Below are positions 24,961 to 32,988 of a DNA stretch of 35,338 bases, one piece after another. The notes under the pieces were generated by a model. That model ran no database searches and had not been told where the DNA came from. It worked only from the letters and a program-made list of their open reading frames with translations. Where the stretch lies: the NCBI GenBank assembly GCA_020833005.1, contig JAJHRD010000002.1, positions 134,287-169,624 of the forward strand, in the 5' to 3' direction. The position numbers were made by a program, and so were the translations under genes. The stretch is from Candidatus Methanomethylicota archaeon. Lineage in GTDB: Archaea > Thermoproteota > Methanomethylicia > Culexarchaeales > Culexarchaeaceae. The stretch's first letter is position 1. Every line of letters starts with the position of its first letter.

Positions 24961-25389
24961 CTATAACCTCCCACATTTAATTTCACATGGACCAAGCTTA
25001 GTTATCTTGTAAGTGAAATCATCAACTATTTTGGAGAAGCGATCCCCCTCGCCAGCAGAAGCCCAGTCTATATGTAATCTATCTGGGTTTATACCCATTT
25101 CTTGTAAGAATTTTTTTAAAAATTCCACTTTCATCTTGGCTTTATAATTTCCATTTATATAATGGCAGTCTCCAGGATGGCAACCTATAATCAAAACACC
25201 ATCTGCACCATGCTGAAATGCGTACAATATATGTGTTGGGTCCACACGTCCACTACACATAACTCTTACTATTCTCAAATTGGAGGAATAGGTTTTCCTT
25301 AAATTTCCTGCTAAATCTGCAGCTGCATAACCACACCAATTACATAAAAACCCAATTATTTTAGGTTTGAATACCTCCGCTTGTTGCAA
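24961..25389 (-). CDS. mvhD: MvhD, iron-sulfur subunit linking hydrogenase to a partner complex
   Basis: 142 residues, full length. In methanogens MvhD carries a [2Fe-2S] cluster and passes electrons from MvhAG to HdrA. Cysteines are visible in FLCNWCGYAAADLAG, RVMCSGRVDP and IIGCHPGDCHY. The start is odd: only TTG at 25389, 29 nt inside korC; a strong GGAGGT lies at 25373-25378 with no standard start codon in frame at normal spacing after it. No hdrA lies nearby, so its partner here is unclear; it could be an Hdr encoded elsewhere or the Kor proteins encoded upstream. Confidence 0.92.
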   Translation of the reverse strand: MQQAEVFKPKIIGFLCNWCGYAAADLAGNLRKTYSSNLRIVRVMCSGRVDPTHILYAFQHGADGVLIIGCHPGDCHYINGNYKAKMKVEFLKKFLQEMGINPDRLHIDWASAGEGDRFSKIVDDFTYKITKLGPCEIKCGRL

Positions 25390-25927
25390 GAAGCTTCATC
25401 CCATAATTGTATCCTTCACGTAATGCTTTTAAATTTAATTCCTCAGAGCCTTTTGGAACGCTATCTAAAATAGCCTTCTCTAAAGCACTGTATGACACGA
25501 TACCAGTTATTGCACATAAAGCACCTAAAATAACTATATTTGCAACAATTCTCCTACCAAGTGCCGTTGCTATTCTTGTGGCAGGAACTTTATATATTCT
25601 AACATTTTTCCTAGGCGCCCCTTCTACTTTTACAAGATCTTCATCCACTATTATTACTCCATTTTCACATACATAGTCTTTATAGTAATTGTATGCATCT
25701 TGAGATAGAGCAATCAATATATTGTTTGATGTTATGTACGGATAATCAATGTCCTCATCAGATATTATTACATCAGTCTTAGATCTGCTACCTCTGGCTT
25801 CAGGACCATAGGACTCTGTTTGAACAACATTTTTATTATCAAATATTGCTGAAGCTTTTCCAAGAATATATCCAGCTAAGAGTATTCCTTGCCCCCCAAG
25901 TCCGGAGATACGTATCTCCCACTTCAT
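25361..25927 (-). CDS. korC: 2-oxoacid:ferredoxin oxidoreductase, gamma subunit
   Basis: 188 residues. The gamma subunit of the CoA-dependent 2-oxoacid dehydrogenases that reduce ferredoxin. ISGLGGQGILLAGYILGKA at the start and TESYGPEARGSRSKTDVIIS are typical of KorC/OorC. ATG at 25927 follows GGGAGGGT at 8 nt. The 3' end overlaps mvhD by 29 nt, which ties the oxidoreductase and hydrogenase genes into one transcript. Confidence 0.93.
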   Translation of the reverse strand: MKWEIRISGLGGQGILLAGYILGKASAIFDNKNVVQTESYGPEARGSRSKTDVIISDEDIDYPYITSNNILIALSQDAYNYYKDYVCENGVIIVDEDLVKVEGAPRKNVRIYKVPATRIATALGRRIVANIVILGALCAITGIVSYSALEKAILDSVPKGSEELNLKALREGYNYGMKLLATSGGIQT

Positions 25928-25933
25928 AAGTGG

Positions 25934-26806
25934 CTACCCTCCCGAAACTATTGACTTAAGTTCAAGACCACTTTGTTCTTTAATTATTCTATAGAGTTCT
26001 TTAACGAACTCTGGCCTATCTCTATCTATGAACTCTCCAACTATTATCTTTTTATTTTTATCTATGTCAACCTGCGCAGGATCCATTCCATTTTGAATTA
26101 CACTATTTTGAAGTAGATATTTTAAAACTTCTGAGGGGCCTCCAAGTTTATTATATCTTGCATACAAGGTAATGCATGGAGCAATAACTTCAATGAAAGA
26201 GAACCCCGATTTTTGGAGCGCCTTCTTTATGGTTTTTATCAAAGCAAAAGGTTGAGCAATAGTCCATCTAGCAACAAAAACAGCACCAGCAGCAGTAGCA
26301 AGATATGGCAAATTGAATGGATGCTCAATATTACCATATGGCGTAGTTGTCGTTATTGATTGAAAAGGTGTAGTAGGACCGAGTTGCCCTCCTGTCATCC
26401 CATAATTGAAGTTATTTACACATATTACAAGTAAATCCACATTTCTCCTTGCTGCATGTATAAAATGATTTCCACCAATGGCAAATAAATCGCCATCCCC
26501 ACTAATAACTACAACTTTTAAATGAGGTTTAGCAATTTTCACTCCCATAGCAACAGGTATAGCACGCCCATGCGTAGTGTGAAAAGAGTCAAGTGCAACA
26601 TAGTTGGCTATTCTACCAGTACAGCCTATACCTGAAACAACGACAACGTTATTTAAGTCAATGCCAGATTCCATTAATGCCCTCAAGTAACAATTTAGAA
26701 CGATTCCTATACCACAACCAGGACACCATATATGTGGCATTCGTTCTGATAGTATCAGATCATCTAATGGATGAGTTTCTTCACAATATTCATCCTTGAA
26801 ACTCAT
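25934..26806 (-). CDS. korB: 2-oxoacid:ferredoxin oxidoreductase, beta subunit (TPP-binding)
   Basis: 290 residues. Binds thiamine diphosphate and a [4Fe-4S] cluster. CPGCG at 28-32 and GIGCTGR supply cluster cysteines, and SGDGDLFAIGGNH with NNFNYGMTGGQ is the Mg-TPP motif. The sequence is closest in pattern to 2-oxoglutarate enzymes (KorB), but substrate cannot be fixed by eye. Overlaps korA by 4 nt (ATGA). Confidence 0.93.
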   Translation of the reverse strand: MSFKDEYCEETHPLDDLILSERMPHIWCPGCGIGIVLNCYLRALMESGIDLNNVVVVSGIGCTGRIANYVALDSFHTTHGRAIPVAMGVKIAKPHLKVVVISGDGDLFAIGGNHFIHAARRNVDLLVICVNNFNYGMTGGQLGPTTPFQSITTTTPYGNIEHPFNLPYLATAAGAVFVARWTIAQPFALIKTIKKALQKSGFSFIEVIAPCITLYARYNKLGGPSEVLKYLLQNSVIQNGMDPAQVDIDKNKKIIVGEFIDRDRPEFVKELYRIIKEQSGLELKSIVSGG

Positions 26807-27945
26807 TTACCACTCACCTCATAAATTAAATTCAATATTTCATTGGGCGTATGAGGATCCCCTCCCATCTTTGGAAGGAAGAAGACTGACTTTCCTTGAA
26901 CACATCTCTCAACTTCCCTAACAATCTGACCATAATTCATCTCAACCACTATGAAGGCTTTAGTATGCTTTGCATATTCAAGGAATTTACGTTGTGGAAA
27001 GGGCCATAATGTTATCAGCCTACATAAACCAACTTTTAATCCTCTTTCCCTAGCGATACGTACAGCTCTTAAAGATGATCTAGCAGGTGCACCATAAGCT
27101 ACGACAACAATTTCAGCGTCTTCCATAAATCTTTCATCAACTTTTATGATTTTCTCAGAGTTTAATCGTATCTTGTCACATAGTCTCTTAACCAATTTCC
27201 AATGCACTTCAGGATCAACTGAAGAGGGGAAGCCACTGAAATCATGAGTTAAACCGGTGACATGAACTTTGAACCCTTCACCAAAACACGCCATTGGGGG
27301 TACTAGATCTTCATCCGGTTTAAAAGGTAAAAATGACTCTTTTGATAGAGGTTTTTTACGATTGACTATTTCAACTTCTTCAGGTAATTTGATAATAACC
27401 TTCTCTCTCATATGACCTACAATTTCATCTGCTAAGAGTATTACGGGGGTTCTAAATTTTTCAGCTAAGTTGAATGCTTCAATGGTCAAATCAAACATTT
27501 CTTGAACAGAGAAGGGTGATAATGCTATTATTTCATAATCACCATGGCTCCCCCATTTAGCTTGCATTACATCCCCCTGGCTTGCACGTGTAGGTTGACC
27601 TGTACTTGGTCCACCGCGCATCACGTTAACTATAACTATTGGTGCTTCAGTCATAAAAGCTAAGCCTATATTTTCCATGAATAAACTCATACCAGGACCA
27701 CTTGTGGCAGTCATAACTTTTGCTCCAGCATATGATGCCCCTATTATTAATGCTATGGAAGAAAGCTCATCTTCCATTTGTATGAATACACCACCTACTT
27801 GTGGAAGTCTAGCGGCAAGTCTCTCAGCAATCTCGGTAGAGGGGGTTATCGGATAACCGGCAAAAACTCTACAACCAGCAACTATAGCTCCCTCAGCACA
27901 AGCCTCATCACCTTGCATGAAGAAAGGTCCATGTAAAAATCGCAT
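26803..27945 (-). CDS. korA: 2-oxoacid:ferredoxin oxidoreductase, alpha subunit
   Basis: 380 residues. QGDEACAEGAIVAGCRVFAGYPITPSTEIAE at the N terminus is the KorA hallmark; MRGGPSTGQPTRASQGD lines the active site; the C-terminal domain (from about 275) shows VVAYGAPARSSLRAV. Probable substrate pair is 2-oxoglutarate/succinyl-CoA. First gene of a six-gene unit running to mvhA. No ferredoxin-like delta subunit (korD) is present next to it. Upstream, 27946-28205 is noncoding and contains two inverted repeats. Confidence 0.93.
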   Translation of the reverse strand: MRFLHGPFFMQGDEACAEGAIVAGCRVFAGYPITPSTEIAERLAARLPQVGGVFIQMEDELSSIALIIGASYAGAKVMTATSGPGMSLFMENIGLAFMTEAPIVIVNVMRGGPSTGQPTRASQGDVMQAKWGSHGDYEIIALSPFSVQEMFDLTIEAFNLAEKFRTPVILLADEIVGHMREKVIIKLPEEVEIVNRKKPLSKESFLPFKPDEDLVPPMACFGEGFKVHVTGLTHDFSGFPSSVDPEVHWKLVKRLCDKIRLNSEKIIKVDERFMEDAEIVVVAYGAPARSSLRAVRIARERGLKVGLCRLITLWPFPQRKFLEYAKHTKAFIVVEMNYGQIVREVERCVQGKSVFFLPKMGGDPHTPNEILNLIYEVSGK

Positions 27946-28067
27946 TAAAATGACCCCATTTAAGTAATTTTAGGTAATTAGCTATTAAAGATTCCTATTT
28001 AACAAAGATAATTCCTTAAAAAATAATTCATAAAAAAGGGGATGAATACTTGAATAAAAACAAAAAC

Positions 28068-28091
28068 TTTGTTTATAACCATGTAAACAAA
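28068..28091. promoter_or_regulatory. Inverted repeat, possible operator upstream of korA
   Basis: TTTGTTTA and TAAACAAA are perfect 8-bp arms separated by 8 nt (TAACCATG). It is about 125-145 nt upstream of korA, in a noncoding stretch. The form suits a dimeric winged-helix regulator, but the region is very AT-rich. Confidence 0.35.
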
Positions 28092-28154
28092 AAATTATAC
28101 AATTAGAAAATACGTATTATAAGATTTTAAATTAACATTGAAGAAAGTATGTGT

Positions 28155-28171
28155 TGTAACTACAAGTTACA
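28155..28171. repeat. Inverted repeat between tRNA-Leu(CAA) and the korA upstream region
   Basis: TGTAAC-TACAA-GTTACA, 6-bp perfect arms. It lies 35 nt beyond the 3' end of the minus-strand tRNA-Leu and could be a weak operator or a transcript-end hairpin; no run of T clearly follows. Confidence 0.25.
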
Positions 28172-28205
28172 TAGAGATGTAATGGTGAACGCTCATTATC
28201 ATTAA

Positions 28206-28290
28206 TGCGGGGGGTGGGATTTGAACCCACGAAGGCCTACGCCAGCGGATCTTGAGTCCGCCGCCTTTAACCTGGCTCGGCAACCCCCGC
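28206..28290 (-). tRNA. tRNA-Leu(CAA), no intron
   Basis: Acceptor GCGGGGG/CCCCCGC, anticodon arm GCGGA-CTCAAGA-TCCGC (anticodon CAA), long variable arm TGGCGTAGGCCT, T-arm GTGGGTTCAAATCCCAC. Discriminator A at 28206, CCA not encoded. Unlike the other two leucine tRNAs in the window it is uninterrupted. A TATA-like A/T tract lies at about 28318-28330 on the upstream side. Confidence 0.95.
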
Positions 28291-28347
28291 GCCTCAAGTA
28301 TGACCGTAGCTTACACTTATTTTATTTTTTAGACTAATATATTTGTT

Positions 28348-29409
28348 TTAATTGGGAGAAAAGTTATTGTATCCTTTTATTGTTTTTGGTATGTTTTCAT
28401 TAAATGGGGGTAATATTATACCCTTCTCAGTTATTATGCCAGTCACGTAGCTAGGAGGTGTTATGTCAAATGCATAGTTTAATGCATTTATACCCTTTGG
28501 AGCTATACGGTATTTTGACAATACTTTGACAACTTCATCAGCACTTCTCTCCTCTATCTTTATATCATTTATCTTTGATTGTAAGTCGAATGTTGTGGAT
28601 GGAGCAGCCACGTAAAATGGTATATTGTGAACTTTAGAGAGTACGGCAATGGTGTATGTTCCTATTTTGTTGTATACAGTCCCATCGCTTAATATTCTAT
28701 CAGCACCTACAAAGACTTTATCTATTTTATTTTTCTGCATTAAGAAGCCTATCATGTTATCTGTTATTAGTGTAAATGGTATCCCCTCAGCTTTTAATTC
28801 GAAGGCCGTTATCCTTGCACCCTGAAGCTGAGGTCTTGTTTCAGCAACGAAGACATGTATTTTCTTATTGTTCCTCCATGCTGATCTTATAATTCCGAGG
28901 GCAGTACCATAATAAACCGTTGCAAAAGTTCCAGCATTACAATAGGTTAATATATTATCTCCATTGTTGATGAGTTTTTCACCAATTTCACCTATTTTCA
29001 TGTTTGTTAAAACATCCTCTTCAGCCATCCTTAAAGCTTCATTAACAATATCATTTGCAATTTGGGCAGAATCCTTCCTTACATCTATAACTCTCATAAT
29101 TCTTTCAACAGCCCAAAAAAGGTTTCTGGCAGTTGGTCTTGAATTTTTTATTTTATTCATGGTTTCATATACTCTGTTTATAAGGATTTGCTTGTCTTCT
29201 TTTTCGTTTTGTTTAGCTACCATAGCGAGCGCCATAGCCGCTGCAATCCCTATAGCTGGTGCCCCCCTTATCTTCATACTTTTAATAGCATCCAATATTT
29301 CGTCTGCCGTCCTACAATCTATTATCTTAAGTTTTTTTGGAAGTAATGTTTGATCAACTATTTTTACAATGCCATCTTCCCAAGTTATAGTTCTAGGCAA
29401 CGCCCTCAT
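28348..29409 (-). CDS. mtnA: Methylthioribose-1-phosphate isomerase (aIF2B-like fold)
   Basis: 353 residues. Converts 5-methylthioribose-1-phosphate (or related sugar phosphate) to the ribulose form in methionine salvage. Typical blocks: TITWEDGIVKIVDQTLLP at the start, MKIRGAPAIGIAAA, ILTYCNAGTFATVYYGTALG with the catalytic cysteine, AETRPQLQGARITAFEL, and FVGADRILSDGTVYNKIGTY with the catalytic aspartate. Close relatives act on ribose-1,5-bisphosphate; the N-terminal extension and the CNAG motif favour MtnA. It begins 17 nt inside the hydrogenase protease gene. Confidence 0.92.
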   Translation of the reverse strand: MRALPRTITWEDGIVKIVDQTLLPKKLKIIDCRTADEILDAIKSMKIRGAPAIGIAAAMALAMVAKQNEKEDKQILINRVYETMNKIKNSRPTARNLFWAVERIMRVIDVRKDSAQIANDIVNEALRMAEEDVLTNMKIGEIGEKLINNGDNILTYCNAGTFATVYYGTALGIIRSAWRNNKKIHVFVAETRPQLQGARITAFELKAEGIPFTLITDNMIGFLMQKNKIDKVFVGADRILSDGTVYNKIGTYTIAVLSKVHNIPFYVAAPSTTFDLQSKINDIKIEERSADEVVKVLSKYRIAPKGINALNYAFDITPPSYVTGIITEKGIILPPFNENIPKTIKGYNNFSPN

Positions 29410-29932
29410 ATACTATTATCCTCCATACAATGTCTGTAATAAGCTCAACAGATTTACATACCTCTTGCGACAAACCCTCATAAAAATCCAGAATTTTAGG
29501 TTGAATACCTATCAATAAAACTTTCGCCCCAACAATTTCCTCAAGATAGGTAAATATTATTTCAGGGGAAATAGTGTGTGTCGATACTGTTACTGAATGT
29601 AGAAGATCACCCCTTCTAAATAACCCAATAGTTCCAGGTGGCTTTTGCATTTCCACAGCATCAATTATAATTACGTGAGAAGGGGATAGTGTTTCAATCT
29701 TACCAAGAAAGTTTTCAGGGATTGCACCGCAATTTAACAATATAACTGAGTTAAGGTCATGTATATCATCGTACTCACTAATTCTCTTGTTCAATAGTTC
29801 GATTACCTTTAAACCAGCTGCATCATCTCCTCTCAACTCATTTCCAATGCCCATAATAACTACTTTTCTAAATCCTTCAAGAAATTTATTTATACCCGTA
29901 AAGATTTCTTCAGCTTTATTTATATTCCTCAT
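29393..29932 (-). CDS. Hydrogenase maturation protease, HycI/HyaD family
   Basis: 179 residues. Removes the C-terminal tail of the NiFe large subunit after nickel insertion. IMGIGNELRGDDAAGLKVI (residues about 30-48) contains the conserved metal-binding acidic residue; IIIDAVE and SVTVSTHTISPEII are the other family marks. Its likely client is MvhA (22667), which has a 28-residue tail after DPCLSCATH. It is separated from the hydrogenase genes by about 2 kb and coupled to mtnA instead. Divergent from endA-like across 34 nt. Confidence 0.92.
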   Translation of the reverse strand: MRNINKAEEIFTGINKFLEGFRKVVIMGIGNELRGDDAAGLKVIELLNKRISEYDDIHDLNSVILLNCGAIPENFLGKIETLSPSHVIIIDAVEMQKPPGTIGLFRRGDLLHSVTVSTHTISPEIIFTYLEEIVGAKVLLIGIQPKILDFYEGLSQEVCKSVELITDIVWRIIVYEGVA

Positions 29933-29937
29933 TTTTC

Positions 29938-29947
29938 ATTATATTTA
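29938..29947 (+). promoter_or_regulatory. TATA-like box for the endA-like gene
   Basis: ATTATATTTA centred about 25 nt before the ATG at 29967, the spacing expected for a leaderless archaeal message; no ribosome-binding sequence precedes the ATG. Confidence 0.4.
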
Positions 29948-29966
29948 TTCGGCCATTGTGATATTT

Positions 29967-30491
29967 ATGGATATTGAAACACCAGTTGCCATTCTGATCA
30001 ATGATAAAACCGTAATATATGGTAAGGATGCTGAAAATTTATGGAAAATGGGATTTTATGGAGAAATTCGTGAAGAAGTATTAACTTTACTTCCTGTTGA
30101 AACTTTATATCTTGTTGAAAATGGGAAAATAAGGGTTTGTTTAGGTAAAGATAAATTCTTGTCCTTTAACGAATTATTGCATTACTTCTTAAAGTACGAT
30201 CCAGAAGTATGGATAAAATACATAATATATTCGGACCTCCGTAAAAAGGGGTATATAGTGAAAAGTGGATTTGGAGGAATATCTTTTAGAGTGTATGAAA
30301 AGGGGGCTGAAGTTGGGAAGAGTCCTGCAAACATTATAGTATACGGGGTTATTGAAGGAAAACCTATAAGTTTAAATGAATTAAAAGAGATCGTATCGAC
30401 AGCAAAGAGTTTAAAAAAGGAAATGGTGTTAGCAATAGTTAATGGACAATGTGAAGTTGCATACTACAAAGTAAGCGAGGTGTTTACTTGA
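29967..30491 (+). CDS. tRNA-splicing endonuclease subunit, probably the non-catalytic (structural) one
   Basis: 174 residues. Has the two-domain endonuclease layout: an N-terminal domain (1-75) and a C-terminal nuclease-fold domain with YSDLRKKGYIVKSGFGG and FRVYEKG. Of the catalytic Tyr-His-Lys triad, Tyr110 and a Lys at 150/151 can be matched, but the histidine expected about 8 residues after the Tyr is Lys118; the only histidine is His72. Loss of the triad is typical of the structural subunit in (alpha-beta)2 enzymes, which also accept non-canonical introns. ATG at 29967 sits 20-30 nt after a TATA-like box. Its stop overlaps the next gene (TTGA). Confidence 0.82.
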   Translation: MDIETPVAILINDKTVIYGKDAENLWKMGFYGEIREEVLTLLPVETLYLVENGKIRVCLGKDKFLSFNELLHYFLKYDPEVWIKYIIYSDLRKKGYIVKSGFGGISFRVYEKGAEVGKSPANIIVYGVIEGKPISLNELKEIVSTAKSLKKEMVLAIVNGQCEVAYYKVSEVFT

Positions 30492-31333
30492 AAAAAATAT
30501 TGGCTTATATTAAGATAATTAGACCTGCAAATTCAATAATGATGGGACTTGGTGTAGCGTTTAGTGAGATTATAGCATTGAAATCCCTTCCTTCAATAAA
30601 GACATTATTGTATGGTTTTGGCTCAGGATTTTTCTTAACATCAGCATCCATGGTTATTAATGATATTTACGATCGAGAAATTGACCTTATAAATGCTCCA
30701 AATAGACCTATCCCAAGCGGGTTAATATCAGTTGAGGAGGCTTGGATTTATGGTGTACTATTAATTTTGGCTGGAATGATCTCAGCATACTTAATAAACA
30801 CGTATTGCTTTGTGATAGCATTAGTTTCTTCACTCGTATCATTAACGTATAATATGCGCTTTAAAAAGTATGGACTGATAGGGAATTTCATGGTTAGTTT
30901 TTGTGTAGCAATGCCCTTCCTTTTTGGGAATTATGCTGTTTTTGGAAAAAGCAGTTTACTGAATATCTTCTCGTTAGCCGCATTTCTTGTAAATACTGGA
31001 AGAGAAATAATAAAGGGAATAGCTGATGTTGAAGGTGATGCAAAAAGAGATGTACGATCAATTGCACGTACATATGGGATCAAAACCGCAGTGTCTGTTG
31101 CCATCATCTTTTTCATAATTGCAATACCAATAGTGTTTATACCATTCATATACTCATGGGTTTCCTTCAACTACCTATTGATAATTATTTTTCCAGTAAT
31201 TGGGTTGCTTTACGAGTCGTATAAACTGTTAAGGGAATGCGACGTAGATTCTGCCTTAAAAAGTAAAAAGAGAGTATTGATATACATGTTTTTAGCTTTG
31301 ATTGCAATACTTGTAGGTGGATACTATGAGTGA
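30488..31333 (+). CDS. Digeranylgeranylglyceryl phosphate synthase (UbiA family)
   Basis: 281 residues. Membrane prenyltransferase that adds the second geranylgeranyl chain to make the archaeal ether-lipid core. The first aspartate-rich motif NDIYDREIDLINAPNRPIPSG is diagnostic, and the second is in GIADVEGDAKRDVRSIARTYG; seven to nine hydrophobic segments alternate through the protein. TTG start at 30488 overlaps the endonuclease stop by 4 nt, and its own end overlaps hisS by 8 nt, so the three are one operon. Confidence 0.92.
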   Translation: MKKILAYIKIIRPANSIMMGLGVAFSEIIALKSLPSIKTLLYGFGSGFFLTSASMVINDIYDREIDLINAPNRPIPSGLISVEEAWIYGVLLILAGMISAYLINTYCFVIALVSSLVSLTYNMRFKKYGLIGNFMVSFCVAMPFLFGNYAVFGKSSLLNIFSLAAFLVNTGREIIKGIADVEGDAKRDVRSIARTYGIKTAVSVAIIFFIIAIPIVFIPFIYSWVSFNYLLIIIFPVIGLLYESYKLLRECDVDSALKSKKRVLIYMFLALIAILVGGYYE

Positions 31334-32636
31334 GGGGGGCTTTAAGGTTCTTAGGGGATTACGGGATTTACTTCCTGAAGACGTTGAAAAATTGAAATAT
31401 GTTAGTTCGGTTATAAGGGAGATATTTAAACTATACGGGTATCAAGAGATAATAACTCCTACAATAGAGGCCTTTTCCCTCTTTGAAAAAAAGGCGGGAG
31501 AAGAACTTAGACATAGAATGTATAAATTCACTGATTTAGGAGGTAGAGAAGTTGCATTAAGGCCAGAAATGACGCCTTCCGTTGCAAGATTTTACATAAA
31601 CCACATGCTTTCTCACCAGAAACCCATTAGGTTAGGGTATATAGCAAACTGTTTTAGATATGATGAACCTCAGCATGGTAGGTATAGAGAGTTTTGGCAA
31701 GGAGGCTTTGAACTAATAGGCTCCTCTAATCCAGAAGCAGATGTTGAAATATTAAACATTGCAAACACACTTATGAAACGCTTGAAATTTTCAGATTATT
31801 ATTTAAAACTAAATCATGTTGGGATTATAAAAGGGATTTTAACTTATGAGAAAGTACCGGAAAATATTCAAAATAGGGTATTGGGGCTATTTGATAAAAC
31901 AAGATATGATGAGGCAATGTACTTGTTAAAGTCGAGCAACGTGACTGATGAATGCTTAAACAACATTAAAGAAGTAATAAGCTTGAGGGGAAGTGATGTA
32001 AATCAAATAATTAATAGTGCTGAACAATACATACGTAAGTATCCTCTTGCAATGGAGGCGCTTTCAAACCTAAAGGAAATACTTATTTTGTTAGATAAAT
32101 CTGAACTAAAAATACCAATACTTTTAGATTTAGGATTTGCGAGAGGACTAGAGTATTACACTGGAATAATTTTTGAGTGCTTTTCATCTAAAAATAATAA
32201 GCTTGCTTTAGGGGGTGGCGGAAGATATGATAATTTAATAGAATTATTTGGCGGCCCCCCAACACCAGCCGTTGGTTATGCTCCAGGAATCGACAGAATA
32301 ATATTAGCGTTGACTGAGGAAAAAATAGAATTGAATATTGAAAAACATAAAAAGGTTATAGTTATTTCACTCTCACGAGAATTCATACATCATGCCATAA
32401 AAGTAGCATCGATATTAAGAGAATCAGGTATCCCAACAGAGGTAGAAATAATGGGTAGAGATTTAAAGAAAGCTTTATCATATGCAAATTCGAGAAACTT
32501 TGATTATGCTATAATAATTGGCAGTATTGAAGTGAAAGAAGGGAAGATAACATTAAAAGATCTCAATAAGGGAGAGCAGTACAAAGTGAGCATAGAAGAA
32601 ACTATTAATATGATAAAAACTTTAAATAATAAATGA
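31326..32636 (+). CDS. hisS: Histidyl-tRNA synthetase
   Basis: 436 residues. Class II synthetase. Motif 2 FRYDEPQHGRYREFWQ, histidine-specific LDLGFARGLEYYTG and LGGGGRYDNLIELFGG, motif 3 VGYAPGIDRIILAL, then the C-terminal anticodon-binding domain (about 330-430). ATG at 31326 has AGGTGG five bases upstream; a GTG at 31317 inside that sequence is less likely. Follows the DGGGP synthase gene with an 8-nt overlap. Confidence 0.97.
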   Translation: MSEGGFKVLRGLRDLLPEDVEKLKYVSSVIREIFKLYGYQEIITPTIEAFSLFEKKAGEELRHRMYKFTDLGGREVALRPEMTPSVARFYINHMLSHQKPIRLGYIANCFRYDEPQHGRYREFWQGGFELIGSSNPEADVEILNIANTLMKRLKFSDYYLKLNHVGIIKGILTYEKVPENIQNRVLGLFDKTRYDEAMYLLKSSNVTDECLNNIKEVISLRGSDVNQIINSAEQYIRKYPLAMEALSNLKEILILLDKSELKIPILLDLGFARGLEYYTGIIFECFSSKNNKLALGGGGRYDNLIELFGGPPTPAVGYAPGIDRIILALTEEKIELNIEKHKKVIVISLSREFIHHAIKVASILRESGIPTEVEIMGRDLKKALSYANSRNFDYAIIIGSIEVKEGKITLKDLNKGEQYKVSIEETINMIKTLNNK

Positions 32637-32637
32637 T

Positions 32638-32949
32638 ATGCCTGTCATTAAAAAAGATGATTTCCAGAAAATATACCTCACAGCAAAGAAGAATCATTTA
32701 AGCGTTAATTTCTTTTTTAAAAACTTAAAATACATATTGTGCATAAATAGCACTGTATGTGCAAAAAATAAGAATTTTGAAATAGTTTCATGGCAAAAAG
32801 CATTCGGCTCAAAAACACCACATGAAATACTGACGAATTTTGAATTAGAAAAAATAGAGGTAAAACCAAAAGGAAGTGAAAATGAGAATGAAAAAATATT
32901 TAATAGCATTAAAGAATTTATTAACTGGATTCAAACACTACACAATTAA
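32638..32949 (+). CDS. Hypothetical protein downstream of hisS
   Basis: 103 residues, basic in the first half (KKDDFQKIYLTAKKNHL) and acidic near residues 70-85. No domain, signal peptide or membrane segment is recognised. ATG is one base after the hisS stop, so it is probably translated by re-initiation; there is no separate ribosome-binding site. Its frame stays open for the full gap up to the tRNA-Arg, which modestly supports it. Function unknown. Confidence 0.55.
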   Translation: MPVIKKDDFQKIYLTAKKNHLSVNFFFKNLKYILCINSTVCAKNKNFEIVSWQKAFGSKTPHEILTNFELEKIEVKPKGSENENEKIFNSIKEFINWIQTLHN

Positions 32950-32988
32950 CGATAATTTTAATTTGCACCCTACTACAAATATTGAAGG

